From Candidatus Kapaibacterium sp. (GTDB taxonomy: Bacteria; Bacteroidota; Ignavibacteria; Kapaibacteriales; NICIL-2): DNA of 64,000 nt. Location of the stretch: assembly GCA_026003495.1 (NCBI GenBank), contig BPHK01000001.1, positions 1,252,579-1,316,578 on the forward strand, given 5' to 3'. Position 1 is the first letter of the stretch; every line of letters begins with the position of its first letter. Both the position numbers and the translations under genes were made by a program. A model generated the notes under the pieces. It was not told the DNA's origin. It searched no databases and worked only from the letters and a program-made list of their open reading frames with translations. Positions 19,484 through 30,974 of this stretch are shown here, in pieces.

Positions 19484-20266
19484 TTAGCGACCTTTCCACT
19501 GTGGCGCGCGCTTTTCGAGGAACGCTGCCATGCCTTCTTTCTGGTCCTCGGTAGCAAAGAGCATGTAGAAGTTCTTCCGTTCCAATTCTAAGCCAACTTC
19601 GAGCGGTGTCGAAAACGCCTTGTTGACAGCTTCTTTGGCAAGTCGAAGGGCAACCGGTGCCTTCGAGGCAATTTCTTCAGCAAGTGCAAATGCCTCCTCA
19701 AGGTAGTATTCGACGGGGACAACACGGCTAACAAGTCCACGTTCGAGGGCGCGCTCAGCGGAGATCATCTGCCCGCTGAGGACAAGCTCCATTGCAAGCG
19801 ATTTACCGACTGCCCGCGCCAGACGCTGCGTGCCACCGGCGCCAGGCATGACACCGATGTTGATTTCTGGTTGGCCGAACTGCGCTGTGTCGCTGGCGAT
19901 GATGATGTCGCAGAGCATCGCCAGTTCGCATCCGCCGCCGAGTGCGTAGCCACTGACGGCAGCAAGCATCGGCTTTTTGATCTGGCGGAGCCGTTCCCAT
20001 CGAGCGAACTGGTCACGCTGGAGCATCGTCACGGTATCGGCGGTGCTCATATCGCGAATGTCTGCGCCCGCTGCAAACGCACGTTCATCTCCATGGATGA
20101 CGATGCATCCAACGGTTGAATCGCGTTCGTACTCTTCGCACGCAGCGACGAGTTCTTCCATCGTGCGCAGGCTCAGTGCGTTGCGCACTTCCGGTCGGGC
20201 AAGCTGAATTGCTCCAACTCCACGGTAGTTCTCCGGGCGATAAACACGAATGCACGTGTACTCCAT
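19484..20266 (-). CDS. Enoyl-CoA hydratase (crotonase)
   Basis: This 260-residue crotonase has both catalytic glutamates, in GGGCELAMLCDI and FGQPEINIG, and the AGGTQRLARAVG segment. It is probably a short-chain enoyl-CoA hydratase of beta-oxidation. It is the first gene of a minus-strand run (this gene, a PaaG-like crotonase, pgpH, xerD, namZ) and is divergent from rsmE across 53 bases, which should hold both promoters. Confidence 0.9.
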   Translation of the reverse strand: MEYTCIRVYRPENYRGVGAIQLARPEVRNALSLRTMEELVAACEEYERDSTVGCIVIHGDERAFAAGADIRDMSTADTVTMLQRDQFARWERLRQIKKPMLAAVSGYALGGGCELAMLCDIIIASDTAQFGQPEINIGVMPGAGGTQRLARAVGKSLAMELVLSGQMISAERALERGLVSRVVPVEYYLEEAFALAEEIASKAPVALRLAKEAVNKAFSTPLEVGLELERKNFYMLFATEDQKEGMAAFLEKRAPQWKGR

Positions 20267-20319
20267 AGTCGCGAGTCAGTAATGCAGTTATTTTCGGCGC
20301 AAAGATAGAAAGGCTGCCG

Positions 20320-21015
20320 ATGGAATGTCTCTACGTTCCGACGCTCGAGCGCGACAGTCGAGAACTTCTCATCGAAGGCGACGAGCTCCACCACGTGCGC
20401 GTTCTGCGGTGCCGGGAAGGCGACACTCTCTATGCCAGCAATGGACGTGGTTTGCGGGCGCAGATTTCCCTTCGTCAGATCGAGTCCCGGTTTGCGCGTG
20501 CTGATGTCGAAGCTATCGAGTTCGCCCCTGGAGAGCTACCATACCGCTTGACGCTTGCAGTCGGAGTGCTTGCAGCGCGCGATCGGTTTGAATGGCTGGT
20601 GGAGAAAAGCACCGAGCTTGGTGTCGCACGCATTGTTCCGCTCCTTCTTGACCGAAGCGAAAAAATCCATTCTTTCCGGCATGAGCGGTTGCTCGCAAAG
20701 GCAGTCGCAGCGCTCAAGCAATCAAGGAGAAGTGTGCTTCCAGTGATTGAAATGCCACAGCGGCTGGAGGACTTCCTTGCGACGTCTGCTGCATCGCTCA
20801 TCGTATGCGCTCCTGACGGCCAAGGTCCGTCTCTGGAGCCTGGTGATCTTGCTATCGTAATTGGTTCGGAAGGCGGCTTTTCGCCACGCGAAGAGCAAAT
20901 CCTCGCTTCGTTCGGCGCACGCAAATGGTCTCTTGGGAGTTTGCGTCTCCGAAGCGAAACAGCTGCGCTTGTAGCAGCGAGTGTTGTGCGAGTGGCGTGG
21001 AGCGCTTACATCTGA
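20320..21015 (+). CDS. rsmE: 16S rRNA (uracil-1498-N3)-methyltransferase
   Basis: This 231-residue SPOUT methyltransferase methylates U1498 of 16S rRNA using S-adenosylmethionine. The N-terminal PUA-like part contains DELHHVRVLRCREGD. The C-terminal knot carries VIGSEGGFSPREE and LGSLRLRSETAAL, the cofactor-binding signatures of RsmE. Length is normal. The last 10 bases overlap the convergent TPR gene. Confidence 0.93.
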   Translation: MECLYVPTLERDSRELLIEGDELHHVRVLRCREGDTLYASNGRGLRAQISLRQIESRFARADVEAIEFAPGELPYRLTLAVGVLAARDRFEWLVEKSTELGVARIVPLLLDRSEKIHSFRHERLLAKAVAALKQSRRSVLPVIEMPQRLEDFLATSAASLIVCAPDGQGPSLEPGDLAIVIGSEGGFSPREEQILASFGARKWSLGSLRLRSETAALVAASVVRVAWSAYI

Positions 21016-22796
21016 TTGCGGAGGGCGCGTACGCGCTGCCGCGCCTGCGGCACGAGAATCGAATTCGGATACTGTGCCAGCAGTTGATTGTAGAGCGATA
21101 GGGCTTCTTGAACTTTGCCCTGGCGGCGTGCGATCTCGGCAAGTCCCCAGAGGATACGGTCTCCATAGAGTGTCTCTGGGTACTGCGTCGAAAGCATTGT
21201 CCAATAACGCAGACTCGTGCTATCGGCGCCACGCTCGAGTGCAATACTCGCCGCATGGAGAAGAGCAAGCTCTGCAATGTCATTGTGGATGTTGGCAAGC
21301 GAATCTGTGAGGTGAAAACCACGCTCGAGATCCCGTTGAAAGAACGAGCGCTCAACATGCGCATATTGGCATAGAGCCAGTGAATCCTCGCGGTTGACCG
21401 AAAGGAGTGTCAAGCGCTCGATGGCGTCATTGGCAATTGGGTCATCGAGATTCGAGGCGGCTTCGCGGTAGAAGCTGAGCGCACGTTCGAAGCGGCAGCG
21501 GTAAAAGTCCAGCTCACCGCGGAGAAATGCTGCCTGCAACCGGAGTGATGGGTACGCGGTAATTCGAGGCAAGTCGCGTTCGAAGAGTGTTGTCGCACTA
21601 TCGAGGCCATAGCGCTCCACAAGAAGTGGAACACGCTCGATCAAACCACGCGCAGCCTGTTCGCTCGATGGATAGCGCTCGATGAGTTGATCAAACCGAG
21701 CTAGCGCAGCGCGACAATCGTTGCTGTAATCGCGTTGGAGCTGGGCAATGCGGAGCAGTGCAGTCGCAGCAAGTGGATGCGAGGGATAATTCGAGGCAAT
21801 CTTTTCGTATTGGCCGATGAGTTGCTCAAGATCCTTTTGCGAGCGAACGTGTGTGCTGAGCATGCGTTGCTCGATCGTTTGAGCATATCCAAAGAGCGCC
21901 ATCGTCCGGACATCTTGCGGGACCGAGGGCGATTGCAGCGCGCTGTAGGCATCGAGCGCGACATCGAGTGCGCCTTCTGTTCGTGCGCGCTCAGCAAAGG
22001 CGTAGAGTTCTCGCCCTGTTTGTCCGGTCAGGCGTTCCAGCCGGATGACAGCGTCGAGCGCGGCTCGGTAGTCTCCCAATTGGCGGAGTGTCCATTCATA
22101 GAGTCGCAGCACAAGGGGCGACGAGTTGCTTTCGTTCACCACACGCTCCAGGCGCTGACGAACCAAATCGCCGGTACCCTCGATTGCAAGGATCGCCGCG
22201 ATGAAGCCTTGTGTGCGGGCAAGATTCTGTGTCGTACGGAAAAAGAGCACGAGCTCATCGAGTGCTTCGTCTGGCTGGCGTGCGGCGATTGCAAGTTGAA
22301 CCAAATCCTCCGCAAAAACTCCGGGCTGGGCAAGGCTCCGCCGACCACGTTGAAACGTTCTGGCTGCTTCCTGGCGTGCGCCTGCATCAAGTTGGAGACT
22401 TGCAATGGTGCGGTAGAATGTCTCCTGCTGGGAAGGCAGCTGCTCGAGTGCGCGAGCCCAGGCGTCGGTGGCTTGTTGCTGTTTGCCAATCTTCCAGAGG
22501 GCATAACCATAGTAGGCGGTTGCTTCCCACGAACGCGCTTGTGCAGAGGTGGATTCGAACAGTTGAGCCATCGCCTCCGCCTGACCGAGCATCTTGAGCG
22601 AACGGAGCGCTCCGACCAGGTAGCGTGGATTCGTCGGTTGCTGAGCAAGCATTTCTTGCCAGAGCCGTGCTGCATTTCGCCAATCACCAGCTTGTTCGTA
22701 TGCAATGGCAACGCGCTCTTGATCGCTCCTACCTTGTGCGTATGCAAGACTGCATGCGATAGAAGCAATGAGCACTGCGAGGAAGCGTGTCATCAT
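21006..22796 (-). CDS. Exported tetratricopeptide-repeat protein
   Basis: This 596-residue protein has a signal peptide (MMTRFLAVLIASIACSLAYA) and is built of helical repeats of TPR type throughout, for example AYEQAGDWRNAARLWQEML near the N-terminus and RQGKVQEALSLYNQLLAQYP near the C-terminus. No enzyme domain is visible. It is probably a periplasmic scaffold or assembly factor of the YbgF/BamD style, but I do not recognise a specific family. It is the last gene of the mutase-meaB-peptidase run, starting inside the stop of the M24 peptidase gene. Confidence 0.8.
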   Translation of the reverse strand: MMTRFLAVLIASIACSLAYAQGRSDQERVAIAYEQAGDWRNAARLWQEMLAQQPTNPRYLVGALRSLKMLGQAEAMAQLFESTSAQARSWEATAYYGYALWKIGKQQQATDAWARALEQLPSQQETFYRTIASLQLDAGARQEAARTFQRGRRSLAQPGVFAEDLVQLAIAARQPDEALDELVLFFRTTQNLARTQGFIAAILAIEGTGDLVRQRLERVVNESNSSPLVLRLYEWTLRQLGDYRAALDAVIRLERLTGQTGRELYAFAERARTEGALDVALDAYSALQSPSVPQDVRTMALFGYAQTIEQRMLSTHVRSQKDLEQLIGQYEKIASNYPSHPLAATALLRIAQLQRDYSNDCRAALARFDQLIERYPSSEQAARGLIERVPLLVERYGLDSATTLFERDLPRITAYPSLRLQAAFLRGELDFYRCRFERALSFYREAASNLDDPIANDAIERLTLLSVNREDSLALCQYAHVERSFFQRDLERGFHLTDSLANIHNDIAELALLHAASIALERGADSTSLRYWTMLSTQYPETLYGDRILWGLAEIARRQGKVQEALSLYNQLLAQYPNSILVPQARQRVRALRNQM

Positions 22797-23980
22797 AGCT
22801 CTACCGTGAGAAGTTCGTTCTGCAGTGGTTCGCTTGGGATGTGCACGTGCCCATCGTGGTCAATGACAACGTCACATTCACTCCGGAAGCCGAAGCGACC
22901 AGGAAGGTAAATGCCAGGTTCAACGCTGAACGATGTACCTGCCAACACACGTCGTATATCGCAGGTCTCGTAGTTATCCATGTTTGCCCCAAAGCCATGG
23001 ACCTCGGTTCCGATGTTGTGACCTGTGCGATGGATGAAGTACTCGCCGTAGCCTGCAGCGGCAATGAGGTTTCGTGTTGCATCATCCACTTCGTACCCGT
23101 ACAACGGTGCACTACGGTGGAATCGCTCTCGGACTAACGCCAATGCAGCATCGCGGGCTTCGATCACCAGACGGGCGATGCGTCGTGCTTCGTCCGGTGG
23201 AGAGCTGCCAAGCCACACTGTCCACGTAATGTCGGCATACGTTGCATCGGCAGATTGCCCTTTCGCCCACATGTCGAGTAGAAGCATGGAGTCGCGCTGC
23301 AAAGGTGCACTCGATGCTGCTGTCGGTTCGTAATGCGGAGATGCTGAATTTGTGCCTATTGCCACAATCGGCGGGTAATCTGTGATCAGTGCTTCGCGTG
23401 CAAATGCCGCGAGGATGAATTGTTGAAGGTCATACTCGGTTGCGTTGCGTGCAAGCACAAGCGTTCGCGCCGCTTCGATGCTCTCCATCATGATCGAGCG
23501 AAGTTTCGATGCGACCAGACGATTGGCTGCAATCTGCTCGGCGGTCCAGACCGCCTCGATGTGCTGAATAAGATCACCGCTACTGCCGAGCTCCAGGCCA
23601 AATGACCGCAGCAACTCAGCAGTTCCTGCGTCGAGGAACGAGATCGCCGGTAAATCCCCGTGTGGGGAATATTCGGTAGCAATGCGTCGAGCGTTTGCAA
23701 GGAGAGACTTGAGCATCGTCAGCCACTCTAGCCGGGTGCGGTACAGTTGGCGCTGGAACGGCAGATGCTCGAAAAGATGATGCTCGATAGCATGGACAAG
23801 TGCAATGGCCTCGCCACGAGCGGGAATCCAGAGTGCAAAACGGCGCGTAGTGTGGGCAGTATCGCTTGTGCCGGTGAGGCGGTGTGCGATCGGATTAGAA
23901 CGGCGGAAGTCATAGAGGAGCCAGCCATCGAGCTGGTACTCGACAAGCAAGCGTTGGACGTTTCCAATGTCAATCATCAT
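22793..23980 (-). CDS. M24 family metallopeptidase (Xaa-Pro aminopeptidase-like)
   Basis: This 395-residue protein has the creatinase-like N-terminal domain and the pita-bread M24 fold. The metal ligands are visible: aspartates in LLLDMWAKG and YADITW, histidine in RTGHNIGTEVHG, and glutamates in FSVEPGIYLPG and FRSECDVV. It probably removes N-terminal residues before proline. There is no signal peptide, so it is cytosolic. It overlaps meaB by 4 bases and the TPR gene by 4 bases, so it is in the same transcript as the mutase. Confidence 0.88.
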   Translation of the reverse strand: MMIDIGNVQRLLVEYQLDGWLLYDFRRSNPIAHRLTGTSDTAHTTRRFALWIPARGEAIALVHAIEHHLFEHLPFQRQLYRTRLEWLTMLKSLLANARRIATEYSPHGDLPAISFLDAGTAELLRSFGLELGSSGDLIQHIEAVWTAEQIAANRLVASKLRSIMMESIEAARTLVLARNATEYDLQQFILAAFAREALITDYPPIVAIGTNSASPHYEPTAASSAPLQRDSMLLLDMWAKGQSADATYADITWTVWLGSSPPDEARRIARLVIEARDAALALVRERFHRSAPLYGYEVDDATRNLIAAAGYGEYFIHRTGHNIGTEVHGFGANMDNYETCDIRRVLAGTSFSVEPGIYLPGRFGFRSECDVVIDHDGHVHIPSEPLQNELLTVEL

Positions 23981-24984
23981 TGCGTCTCGAGGTGGTTGAC
24001 GATGGTGGCAGCAGCTACTGGCGGAAGAATTGCGCCTTCGGCTACCGCATCGGCAATGCGATCAAGATGTGCCGACGCGCGCTGGCGAAGCAAGGCGATG
24101 AGCTCGGAATGGAGGGATTCGTCAAACCACCGCATGCGCTGCTGGCGGCGGCGAGCCTCGATCATCGGGCGTCGTCCCTCAGCAAAAAATTCCTGGCAGA
24201 GCAGCCACAGCTCCGTAATTCCTTCGCCTGTTGCGCTCGACGTTGCAAGGACGCGGACGTGCCAATCTACGTCTCGGTTGCGGAGAAGTGCACGTCCGCT
24301 GCGTATTTGCTGTACAGCGCGGCGTGCAGCAGCACGATCGAGATCGGCTTTGGTAACAACGACGATATCGGCGTACTCCATGACACCGCGCTTGAGCGCC
24401 TGGATGTCGTCCCCTGCATTGGGAAGTGTTGCCAGAATAACCAGATCAACAGCATCAGCGATTGCGGTATCAGCTTGCCCCGCGCCGACAGTTTCCACGA
24501 CGACGACGTTGTAACCAGCAGCTTCACAAGTGATGATGCGCTCGCGCACGTGGCTATCGAGTGCATCCCCGCGGCCGCGATTGGAGCTTGGGCGAATGAA
24601 TGCATTTGGATGATTCGCAAGCGCAGTCATCCGAAGCTTATCGCCGAGAATACTGCCACCACTCGATGGCGCAGCCGGGTCGGTTGCCAGGACAGCAACG
24701 CGATGGCCATTGCTTGCTACGTGGAGTCCCAGCGCTTCGATGAGTGTGCTCTTTCCAGCGCCCGCAGCGCCAGTGATGCCAATACGCATTGTCGGTGCAG
24801 ACGGAATCGCAAGCATGCTCAGCAGCGTATGCTGCCGCGGCTTATCTGAGACACGGGTGCTTTCAAGTAAACTCAGCGCTTTTGCCAATGCTCTTCGCTC
24901 GCCACGGCGGACTCGCCCAGCCAGGACTGCGAGGTCCTCGTAGTCGGTTATGCCCGGCGGTTGGTTAGTGTGAAGCTGCTGCAT
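23977..24984 (-). CDS. meaB: MeaB/ArgK-type GTPase, chaperone of methylmalonyl-CoA mutase
   Basis: This G3E-family GTPase of about 335 residues protects and reactivates methylmalonyl-CoA mutase and gates cobalamin loading. Visible motifs are the P-loop [29 protein letters not shown], the Walker B/switch region [11 protein letters not shown] and the base-specificity motif VVTKADL. The ATG at 24984 ([11 protein letters not shown]) is preferred. The longer frame runs through the mutase gene antisense to nothing conserved. It overlaps the 3' end of the mutase gene by 20 bases, supporting coupled expression. Confidence 0.93.
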   Translation of the reverse strand: MQQLHTNQPPGITDYEDLAVLAGRVRRGERRALAKALSLLESTRVSDKPRQHTLLSMLAIPSAPTMRIGITGAAGAGKSTLIEALGLHVASNGHRVAVLATDPAAPSSGGSILGDKLRMTALANHPNAFIRPSSNRGRGDALDSHVRERIITCEAAGYNVVVVETVGAGQADTAIADAVDLVILATLPNAGDDIQALKRGVMEYADIVVVTKADLDRAAARRAVQQIRSGRALLRNRDVDWHVRVLATSSATGEGITELWLLCQEFFAEGRRPMIEARRRQQRMRWFDESLHSELIALLRQRASAHLDRIADAVAEGAILPPVAAATIVNHLETQ

Positions 24985-27139
24985 TCTCGACATTCCAGTG
25001 ATGTTCCAGCAAGTCCAGCACTGCTTCTGCCGCATCCAAGACCGGTGTTCCAGGGCCGAAGATCGCGTGGACCCCAGCGCGGTGAAGGTCGTCGTAATCT
25101 TTCGGTGGAATGATTCCTCCCGCGACGACGAGGATGTCGCTTGCTCCTTCGGTGCGAAGACGCTCGATGAGTTCAGGGATGAGCGCTTTGTGTGCGCCTG
25201 CCTGCGAGGAGATACCGACGACGTGGACGTCGTTTTCGATCGCTTGGCGCGCAACCTCTTCGGGGGTTTGGAAGAGCGGGCCGAGATCTACATCGAAGCC
25301 GAGATCGGCAAAACCACTAGCGATCACCTTCAACCCGCGATCGTGGCCATCTTGCCCGAGCTTGGCCACGAGGATGCGAGGGCGGCGACCAGTCGCTTCC
25401 TCAAAGCGGCGAACGCGCTGGCAGAGCGCTTCGAATGATGCATCGCCGTGATACGACGCGCTGTAAATGCCCGTAATCGCAGTGGATACTGTTTGGTAGC
25501 GGCCGAATACGTTCGCGAGTGCCTGGCTGATCTCGCCAACTGTAGCACGAACCCGCGCTGCTTCGATGGCGTAGGTCAGAAGGTTTTCTTTGCCATTGCG
25601 GGCTGCTTGCTCTAAGCGTTCCAGTGCAGCAGCGACAACATTGGCATCGCGGGTAGCTTTCACACGCTCTAGACGAGCTATCTGCTGGGCACGAACTTTG
25701 GTGTTATCCACCTCCAAAATCTCGACTGGTGGCTCACTTAGTGGGCGATACTTATTGACGCCGACGATGACTTCCTCACCGCGATCAATTGCAGCTTGGC
25801 GTCGGGCAGCAGCTTCTTCGATGAGCGCCTTTGCGTAGCCACTTGCTATCACTGCGACCATTCCACCCTGCGATTCGATCTCCTCGATGAGAGTACGTGC
25901 ATGGCGGGCAAGCGATGCCGTCAGTGATTCGACGTAGTACGATCCGCCGAGCGGATCAACGACGCGGCAGATGTTTGTTTCTTCAGCCAGGATGAGCTGC
26001 GTATTGCGGGCGATTCGCGCAGAGAACTCTGATGGCAACGCGAGCGCTTCATCGAACGAGTTGGTGTGGAGCGACTGCGTCCCGCCGAGCACAGCTGCCA
26101 GTGCTTCAATTGTAGTGCGGATGATGTTGTTGTACGGGTCTTGTGCAGTCAGAGACCATCCCGATGTTTGGCAGTGCGTGCGGAGCATCATCGAAGCGGC
26201 ATTCGATGGGGAAAAGCGTTCCTTCATGAGCTGTGCCCACAGCAACCGTGCTGCACGCAGCTTGGCAATTTCCATAAAAAAGTTCATCCCAATGCCGAAG
26301 AAGAACGATAGCCGCGGCGCGAACTGGTCCACATCAAGCCCACGGGAAATTGCTGCTCGCACGTACTCAAGACCGTCGGCAAGCGTGAAGGCAAGTTCTT
26401 GCACTGCTGTTGCGCCTGCTTCGTGCATGTGGTAGCCGCTGATACTGATGCTGTTGAAGCGGGGCATGTGCTTGCTGGTGTAAGCGATGATGTCTGCGAC
26501 AATACGCATGGACGGCTCGGGAGGGTAGATGTACGTGTTCCGCACGAGGAACTCTTTGAGGATGTCATTTTGGATCGTACCGCTCAGTGCTGATTGCTCG
26601 ACTCCTTGCTCTTCTGCAGTGACGATGAACATTGCCATGATGGGGAGCACTGCTCCATTCATCGTCATTGAGACCGAGACTTTCCCCAAGTCGATACCGT
26701 CGAAGAGAATCTTCATGTCTTCGACCGTGTCGATCGCAACACCAGCCTTGCCGACATCACCAACGACGCGTGGATTATCGCTGTCATAGCCGCGGTGCGT
26801 TGCCAGATCGAACGCAATCGAGAGCCCGGTCTGACCTTGCGCAAGTGCTTGCTTATAAAAGGCATTCGATTCCTCTGCGGTCGAAAATCCCGCATATTGC
26901 CGAATCGTCCAGGGGCGATTGGTGTACATCGTTGCATACGGGCCGCGTACGAACGGGAAAAGCCCTGGCATCGATCGGTGGTGTTCGAGTGACTCAAGGT
27001 CAGCTTCAGTGTAGAGAGGCTCAATGATGATTCCTTCCGGTGAGCGCCAACGAAGCGATTCCAGCGGGCGGCCTTTGAGCTCGCGTTCTGTTTGCTCTCT
27101 CCAGCGCGTGTAAAGCTCGTCGTGTTGAGCGTCTGCCAT
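24965..27139 (-). CDS. Methylmalonyl-CoA mutase, full-length catalytic subunit
   Basis: This 724-residue adenosylcobalamin enzyme interconverts methylmalonyl-CoA and succinyl-CoA. The TIM barrel holds [42 protein letters not shown] and the [19 protein letters not shown] segment. The C-terminal cobalamin domain has the DGHDRG motif at residues 597-602, with the cobalt-ligand histidine at 599. The start at 27139 ([10 protein letters not shown]) fits the family; 57 upstream in-frame residues look non-coding. Together with meaB and the acyl-CoA carboxylase beta subunit at 29.2 kb it indicates propionyl-CoA metabolism. No separate small subunit is present, as expected for the homodimeric type. Confidence 0.95.
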   Translation of the reverse strand: MADAQHDELYTRWREQTERELKGRPLESLRWRSPEGIIIEPLYTEADLESLEHHRSMPGLFPFVRGPYATMYTNRPWTIRQYAGFSTAEESNAFYKQALAQGQTGLSIAFDLATHRGYDSDNPRVVGDVGKAGVAIDTVEDMKILFDGIDLGKVSVSMTMNGAVLPIMAMFIVTAEEQGVEQSALSGTIQNDILKEFLVRNTYIYPPEPSMRIVADIIAYTSKHMPRFNSISISGYHMHEAGATAVQELAFTLADGLEYVRAAISRGLDVDQFAPRLSFFFGIGMNFFMEIAKLRAARLLWAQLMKERFSPSNAASMMLRTHCQTSGWSLTAQDPYNNIIRTTIEALAAVLGGTQSLHTNSFDEALALPSEFSARIARNTQLILAEETNICRVVDPLGGSYYVESLTASLARHARTLIEEIESQGGMVAVIASGYAKALIEEAAARRQAAIDRGEEVIVGVNKYRPLSEPPVEILEVDNTKVRAQQIARLERVKATRDANVVAAALERLEQAARNGKENLLTYAIEAARVRATVGEISQALANVFGRYQTVSTAITGIYSASYHGDASFEALCQRVRRFEEATGRRPRILVAKLGQDGHDRGLKVIASGFADLGFDVDLGPLFQTPEEVARQAIENDVHVVGISSQAGAHKALIPELIERLRTEGASDILVVAGGIIPPKDYDDLHRAGVHAIFGPGTPVLDAAEAVLDLLEHHWNVENAAASH

Positions 27140-27275
27140 GGCAGCATGAATTGGTGAACGTCTGGAACTTATGTGCACGTATGCCAAGGGAATCCTGGCA
27201 GCGAAGTTACTTCGTGCTTGGTTGACGAAGTTCTCAGGCGTAAATTTCGATGAAACAACTATTGGGTAAAACCGA

Positions 27276-29111
27276 ATGCAAACTATCGGTGAACTTTTCG
27301 ACGAAATCACTCGGCGCTACATGGGTAGTGGCCGCCCTGCATACATGCGTAAGGAGCAAGGAAGCTATGTGGGCATTGGATACGATCGGCTCCGCGCCGA
27401 TGTGGTCGCATATGCACTTGCACTCGAGGAATTGGGCCTGGAAGCCGGAGACCGGGTTGGATTACTTTCGGAGAACCGTTACGAGTGGGCCATCACCGAT
27501 TTTGCCGTTCTCCTGGCCGGAGGGGTAGATGTTCCGATGTTCCCATCGCTGGTTGAACCACAGATTGCGTACATCCTGAATCATTCGCAATCGGTGTTCT
27601 GTGCAGTCTCAAGTAGCTACCAGTTCCGCAAGATCCTCAATATCGCCGACCGTCTCGAAACACTCGAAGGGGTTATCGTCTTCGACGATGTCCCAGGACT
27701 TCCTGATCGTCTCAGCGAGTGCATCAGGGTGTATCGCCTCAGCGATATGCTCGCACGTGGTTCCGAGCTGCAACGTAATGTGGATGTTCATGGAACAATT
27801 CGGCGGCTTCTTGAGCGCACTCGTGGAGATGACCTTTGCACGATTATCTACACCAGCGGAACAACTGGAACTCCAAAGGGAGTGATGCTAACACACCGAA
27901 ATATCCTCTCGAACGTAGAAGCTGCCCGCAGCGTCATTGCCGTTGACGATCGCGATGTGTTTCTCTCCTACCTGCCGATGTGCCATTCCTACGAGCGGAC
28001 GACTGGATTTTACACTGCATTCGCAAGTGGGGGCACGACTGCTTTCGCGGAATCACTCGAAACGGTTCGCACCAATCTCCGAGAAGTTCGACCCACAGTC
28101 ATGACGAGCGTACCTCAATTGTTCGAACGGATACGAAGCGGCATCTATGCTCAGATGGCGCAGCAATCTCCACTGCGCCGCAAGATTTTCGAATGGGCAG
28201 TTGCAATCGGATTGCGTCGGCTACGGGAGCAAGAGCAGCGTGGACGTCCCTCGGCTGGCGTGGAGCTCCGCTACCGTTTTGCAGAGAGACTCGTGTTCCG
28301 AAAAATTCAGCAAGCAGTCGGCGGACGATTGCGATTTTTCGTTTCAGGAGGTGGCCCGCTGTCACCGGAGATTGGGCGCTTCTTTTGGGCGATTGGACTT
28401 CCGATCATCGAGGGATACGGCTTGACGGAGGCATCGCCAATCCTGACAGTCAATCGGCTCGACGATAATGAGTTCGGCACGGTAGGCAAGCCACTGCCGG
28501 GTGTCGAGATTCGAATTGATGATTCGGGCGAGATTCTTGCGCGTGGGCCGAATATCATGCGTGGCTATTGGCAAAATCCCGAAGAAACGCGTGCAGCGAT
28601 TGATGCCGAGGGATGGCTCCACACTGGTGATGTCGGCTCTTGGAGCCAGCGCGGCAATCTCATGATCACCGATCGCATCAAAAATCTCATCGTCACCAGT
28701 GGAGGGAAGAACGTCGCACCGCAGGCTGTTGAACGTGCACTCAAGCAATGGGAGGTCATTGCGCAAGTTGTCGTCATCGGGGACGGCCGTCCATTTTGCA
28801 CTGCGCTGATCGTCCCCAACGAAGAAGCCCTCCGTGCTTTTCTCCGTGCACAGGGAATTGATGCCAGCGCTCAGCTCGCTGAACTGTGCACAGACTCACA
28901 TGTGCTCCGTGCCGTGATGCGAGAGCTCGAACACTACCAGCGCGACCTTGCAAAGTACGAGCGTGTACGCCGAATTGCACTGATTCCGGAGCCGTTCACC
29001 GTCGAGAATGGTCTGTTGACGCCTACGCTCAAGGTCAAGCGCAAGGAGGTGATTGCGCGGTTTTCTGACCAAATCGAGCGCCTCTACTCGGATCCATCCG
29101 TGAGCAGCTAA
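27276..29111 (+). CDS. Long-chain fatty acid-CoA ligase
   Basis: This 611-residue AMP-forming acyl-CoA synthetase has the AMP-binding motif [16 protein letters not shown], the acyl-AMP motif [11 protein letters not shown], and WLHTGDVG followed by [16 protein letters not shown] in the mobile C-terminal domain. It activates free fatty acids for beta-oxidation or lipid synthesis. It is divergent from the mutase operon across 136 bases and is followed by the carboxylase beta subunit in the same orientation. Confidence 0.92.
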   Translation: MQTIGELFDEITRRYMGSGRPAYMRKEQGSYVGIGYDRLRADVVAYALALEELGLEAGDRVGLLSENRYEWAITDFAVLLAGGVDVPMFPSLVEPQIAYILNHSQSVFCAVSSSYQFRKILNIADRLETLEGVIVFDDVPGLPDRLSECIRVYRLSDMLARGSELQRNVDVHGTIRRLLERTRGDDLCTIIYTSGTTGTPKGVMLTHRNILSNVEAARSVIAVDDRDVFLSYLPMCHSYERTTGFYTAFASGGTTAFAESLETVRTNLREVRPTVMTSVPQLFERIRSGIYAQMAQQSPLRRKIFEWAVAIGLRRLREQEQRGRPSAGVELRYRFAERLVFRKIQQAVGGRLRFFVSGGGPLSPEIGRFFWAIGLPIIEGYGLTEASPILTVNRLDDNEFGTVGKPLPGVEIRIDDSGEILARGPNIMRGYWQNPEETRAAIDAEGWLHTGDVGSWSQRGNLMITDRIKNLIVTSGGKNVAPQAVERALKQWEVIAQVVVIGDGRPFCTALIVPNEEALRAFLRAQGIDASAQLAELCTDSHVLRAVMRELEHYQRDLAKYERVRRIALIPEPFTVENGLLTPTLKVKRKEVIARFSDQIERLYSDPSVSS

Positions 29112-29198
29112 CGAGTGCCGTGGGACTGTCTGGTTGGTCGGTTCGATGGTGGGATTGTCCATAACTTTGCCCATCGAACGGAACGATTGGCAAGGCCT

Positions 29199-30863
29199 AT
29201 GTCACAACGTATCGGATCGGAGATTGAGCACGACATCGAGTACGAAGCCAACTACGACCACAACAAGAACCTTCATCGCATACTCGAAGCCATTGCAGCG
29301 CAAACTCGGCTTGGCGGCGGCCCGAAAGCGATCGAGCGGCACAAAGCCAAAGGAAAGCTCACCGCGCGTGAGCGTATCGAAGCATTACTCGATCCAGGCA
29401 CAGAGCCTCTCGAAATTGGCTTGTATGCTGCCCATGGGATGTACGAACGTGAAGGTGGTGCGCCGAGTGGAGGCGTTGTGGTGGTGATCGGGCAGGTATC
29501 GGGACGCGATTGCATCATCGTTGCCAACGATGCAACAGTCAAAGCGGGGGCATGGTTTCCCATGACCGCCAAGAAAAATCTCCGCGCACAGGAAATCGCG
29601 ATCGAAAATCGGGTTCCGATCATTTACCTGGTTGATAGCGCAGGCGTCTATTTGCCAATGCAGGACGAGGTCTTTCCTGATAAGGAGCACTTCGGGCGTC
29701 AGTTCCGCAACAACGCAATACTTTCGTCGCTCGGGGTTCCGCAGATTGCAGCAATCATGGGGCCGTGTGTGGCAGGTGGTGCATATCTGCCGCTGATGAG
29801 TGATGAAGCTATCATCGTGGACAAAACAGGATACGTCTTCTTGGCAGGACCAGCGCTCGTTGAAGCAGCAATCGGCGAAAAAGCCGATATCGAGCAGCTT
29901 GGGGGCGCTACGATGCACTCGACCATCAGTGGTGTGGCTGACTACAAGGTGGCCAGCGACCAGGAAGCAATCGCACTCATCCGATCGCTCGTTGCAAAGT
30001 TTTCGCCGACGAAAGGTCGCAAGCCCGTGTTCGATCGCGTCGAGCCGGTTCCGCCAGCCTTCGACCCTGAGGAGCTCTGGGGTATCATCCCGCGGGATCG
30101 CGCAAGACCCTATGACACGTACCAGCTCCTTGCTCGCATTCTCGATGGTTCAGAGTTCGATGAGTACAAGGCAGGCTACGGAAAAACAATCATTTGTGGG
30201 TACGGACGCATCGAAGGCTGGGCAGTGGGGATTGTTGCAAACAACCGGCAAATCGTCCGCACAGGAAAGGGTGAAATGCAGGTGGGTGGAGTCATCTACT
30301 CCGATAGTGCTGATAAGGCCGCGCGCTTCATCATGAACTGTAATCAACGGGGAATTCCGCTGGTGTTTCTCCAGGATGTGACGGGTTTCATGGTTGGCAC
30401 GCGTGCCGAGCAAGGAGGCATCATCAAGGATGGAGCAAAGATGGTCAATGCAGTTGCCAACTCGGTAGTGCCGAAGTTCACCGTCATCATCGGCAATAGC
30501 TTTGGCGCAGGGAACTACGCAATGTGTGGAAAGGCATATGACCCGCGGCTTATTGTCGCGCTCCCGACAGCGCAAATCGCAGTGATGGGTGGACAGCAAG
30601 CATCGCAAACACTGCTCTCGATTCGGCTTGCTGGCCTTGAGCGTGAAGGGAAACAGCTCCGTGCTCAAGAGCAGGAGAAGCTCCTGGCCGAGATCCAGGA
30701 GCGCTATACAGCGCAGATGTCGCCGTTGTACGCAGCAGCGCGGCTGTGGATCGATAGCATCATTGCCCCGACAGAAATTCGGCGCATCATCGCAACGGGT
30801 ATTGCACTTGCAAGCCATAACGCGGATATCCCTCGCTGGAGCGTCGGCGTGCTCCAGACGTAG
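29199..30863 (+). CDS. Acyl-CoA carboxylase beta (carboxyltransferase) subunit
   Basis: This 554-residue carboxyltransferase is of the propionyl/methylcrotonyl-CoA carboxylase type and moves CO2 from carboxybiotin to an acyl-CoA. Motifs include KAKGKLTARERIEALLDPG, GGAPSGGVVVVIGQVSG, MGPCVAGGAYLPLMSDE and GNSFGAGNYAMCGKAYDPR. The ATG at 29199 (MSQRIGSEIE) is chosen over the in-frame ATG at 29115. Length and the segment EQLGGATMHSTISGVADY resemble methylcrotonyl-CoA carboxylase at least as much as propionyl-CoA carboxylase. The nearby methylmalonyl-CoA mutase argues for propionyl-CoA. No biotin-carrying alpha subunit is in the window. Confidence 0.9.
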   Translation: MSQRIGSEIEHDIEYEANYDHNKNLHRILEAIAAQTRLGGGPKAIERHKAKGKLTARERIEALLDPGTEPLEIGLYAAHGMYEREGGAPSGGVVVVIGQVSGRDCIIVANDATVKAGAWFPMTAKKNLRAQEIAIENRVPIIYLVDSAGVYLPMQDEVFPDKEHFGRQFRNNAILSSLGVPQIAAIMGPCVAGGAYLPLMSDEAIIVDKTGYVFLAGPALVEAAIGEKADIEQLGGATMHSTISGVADYKVASDQEAIALIRSLVAKFSPTKGRKPVFDRVEPVPPAFDPEELWGIIPRDRARPYDTYQLLARILDGSEFDEYKAGYGKTIICGYGRIEGWAVGIVANNRQIVRTGKGEMQVGGVIYSDSADKAARFIMNCNQRGIPLVFLQDVTGFMVGTRAEQGGIIKDGAKMVNAVANSVVPKFTVIIGNSFGAGNYAMCGKAYDPRLIVALPTAQIAVMGGQQASQTLLSIRLAGLEREGKQLRAQEQEKLLAEIQERYTAQMSPLYAAARLWIDSIIAPTEIRRIIATGIALASHNADIPRWSVGVLQT

Positions 30864-30974
30864 AAAGACAACATGCGGAGTCGTCATTCGTTTATCGCTA
30901 GAGTTCAACCTTACGCTTTGGTGGTGCCGTTGGCGGAATTGTGTCGCCGTTCCACTTTTTGGCTAGGCTAACTG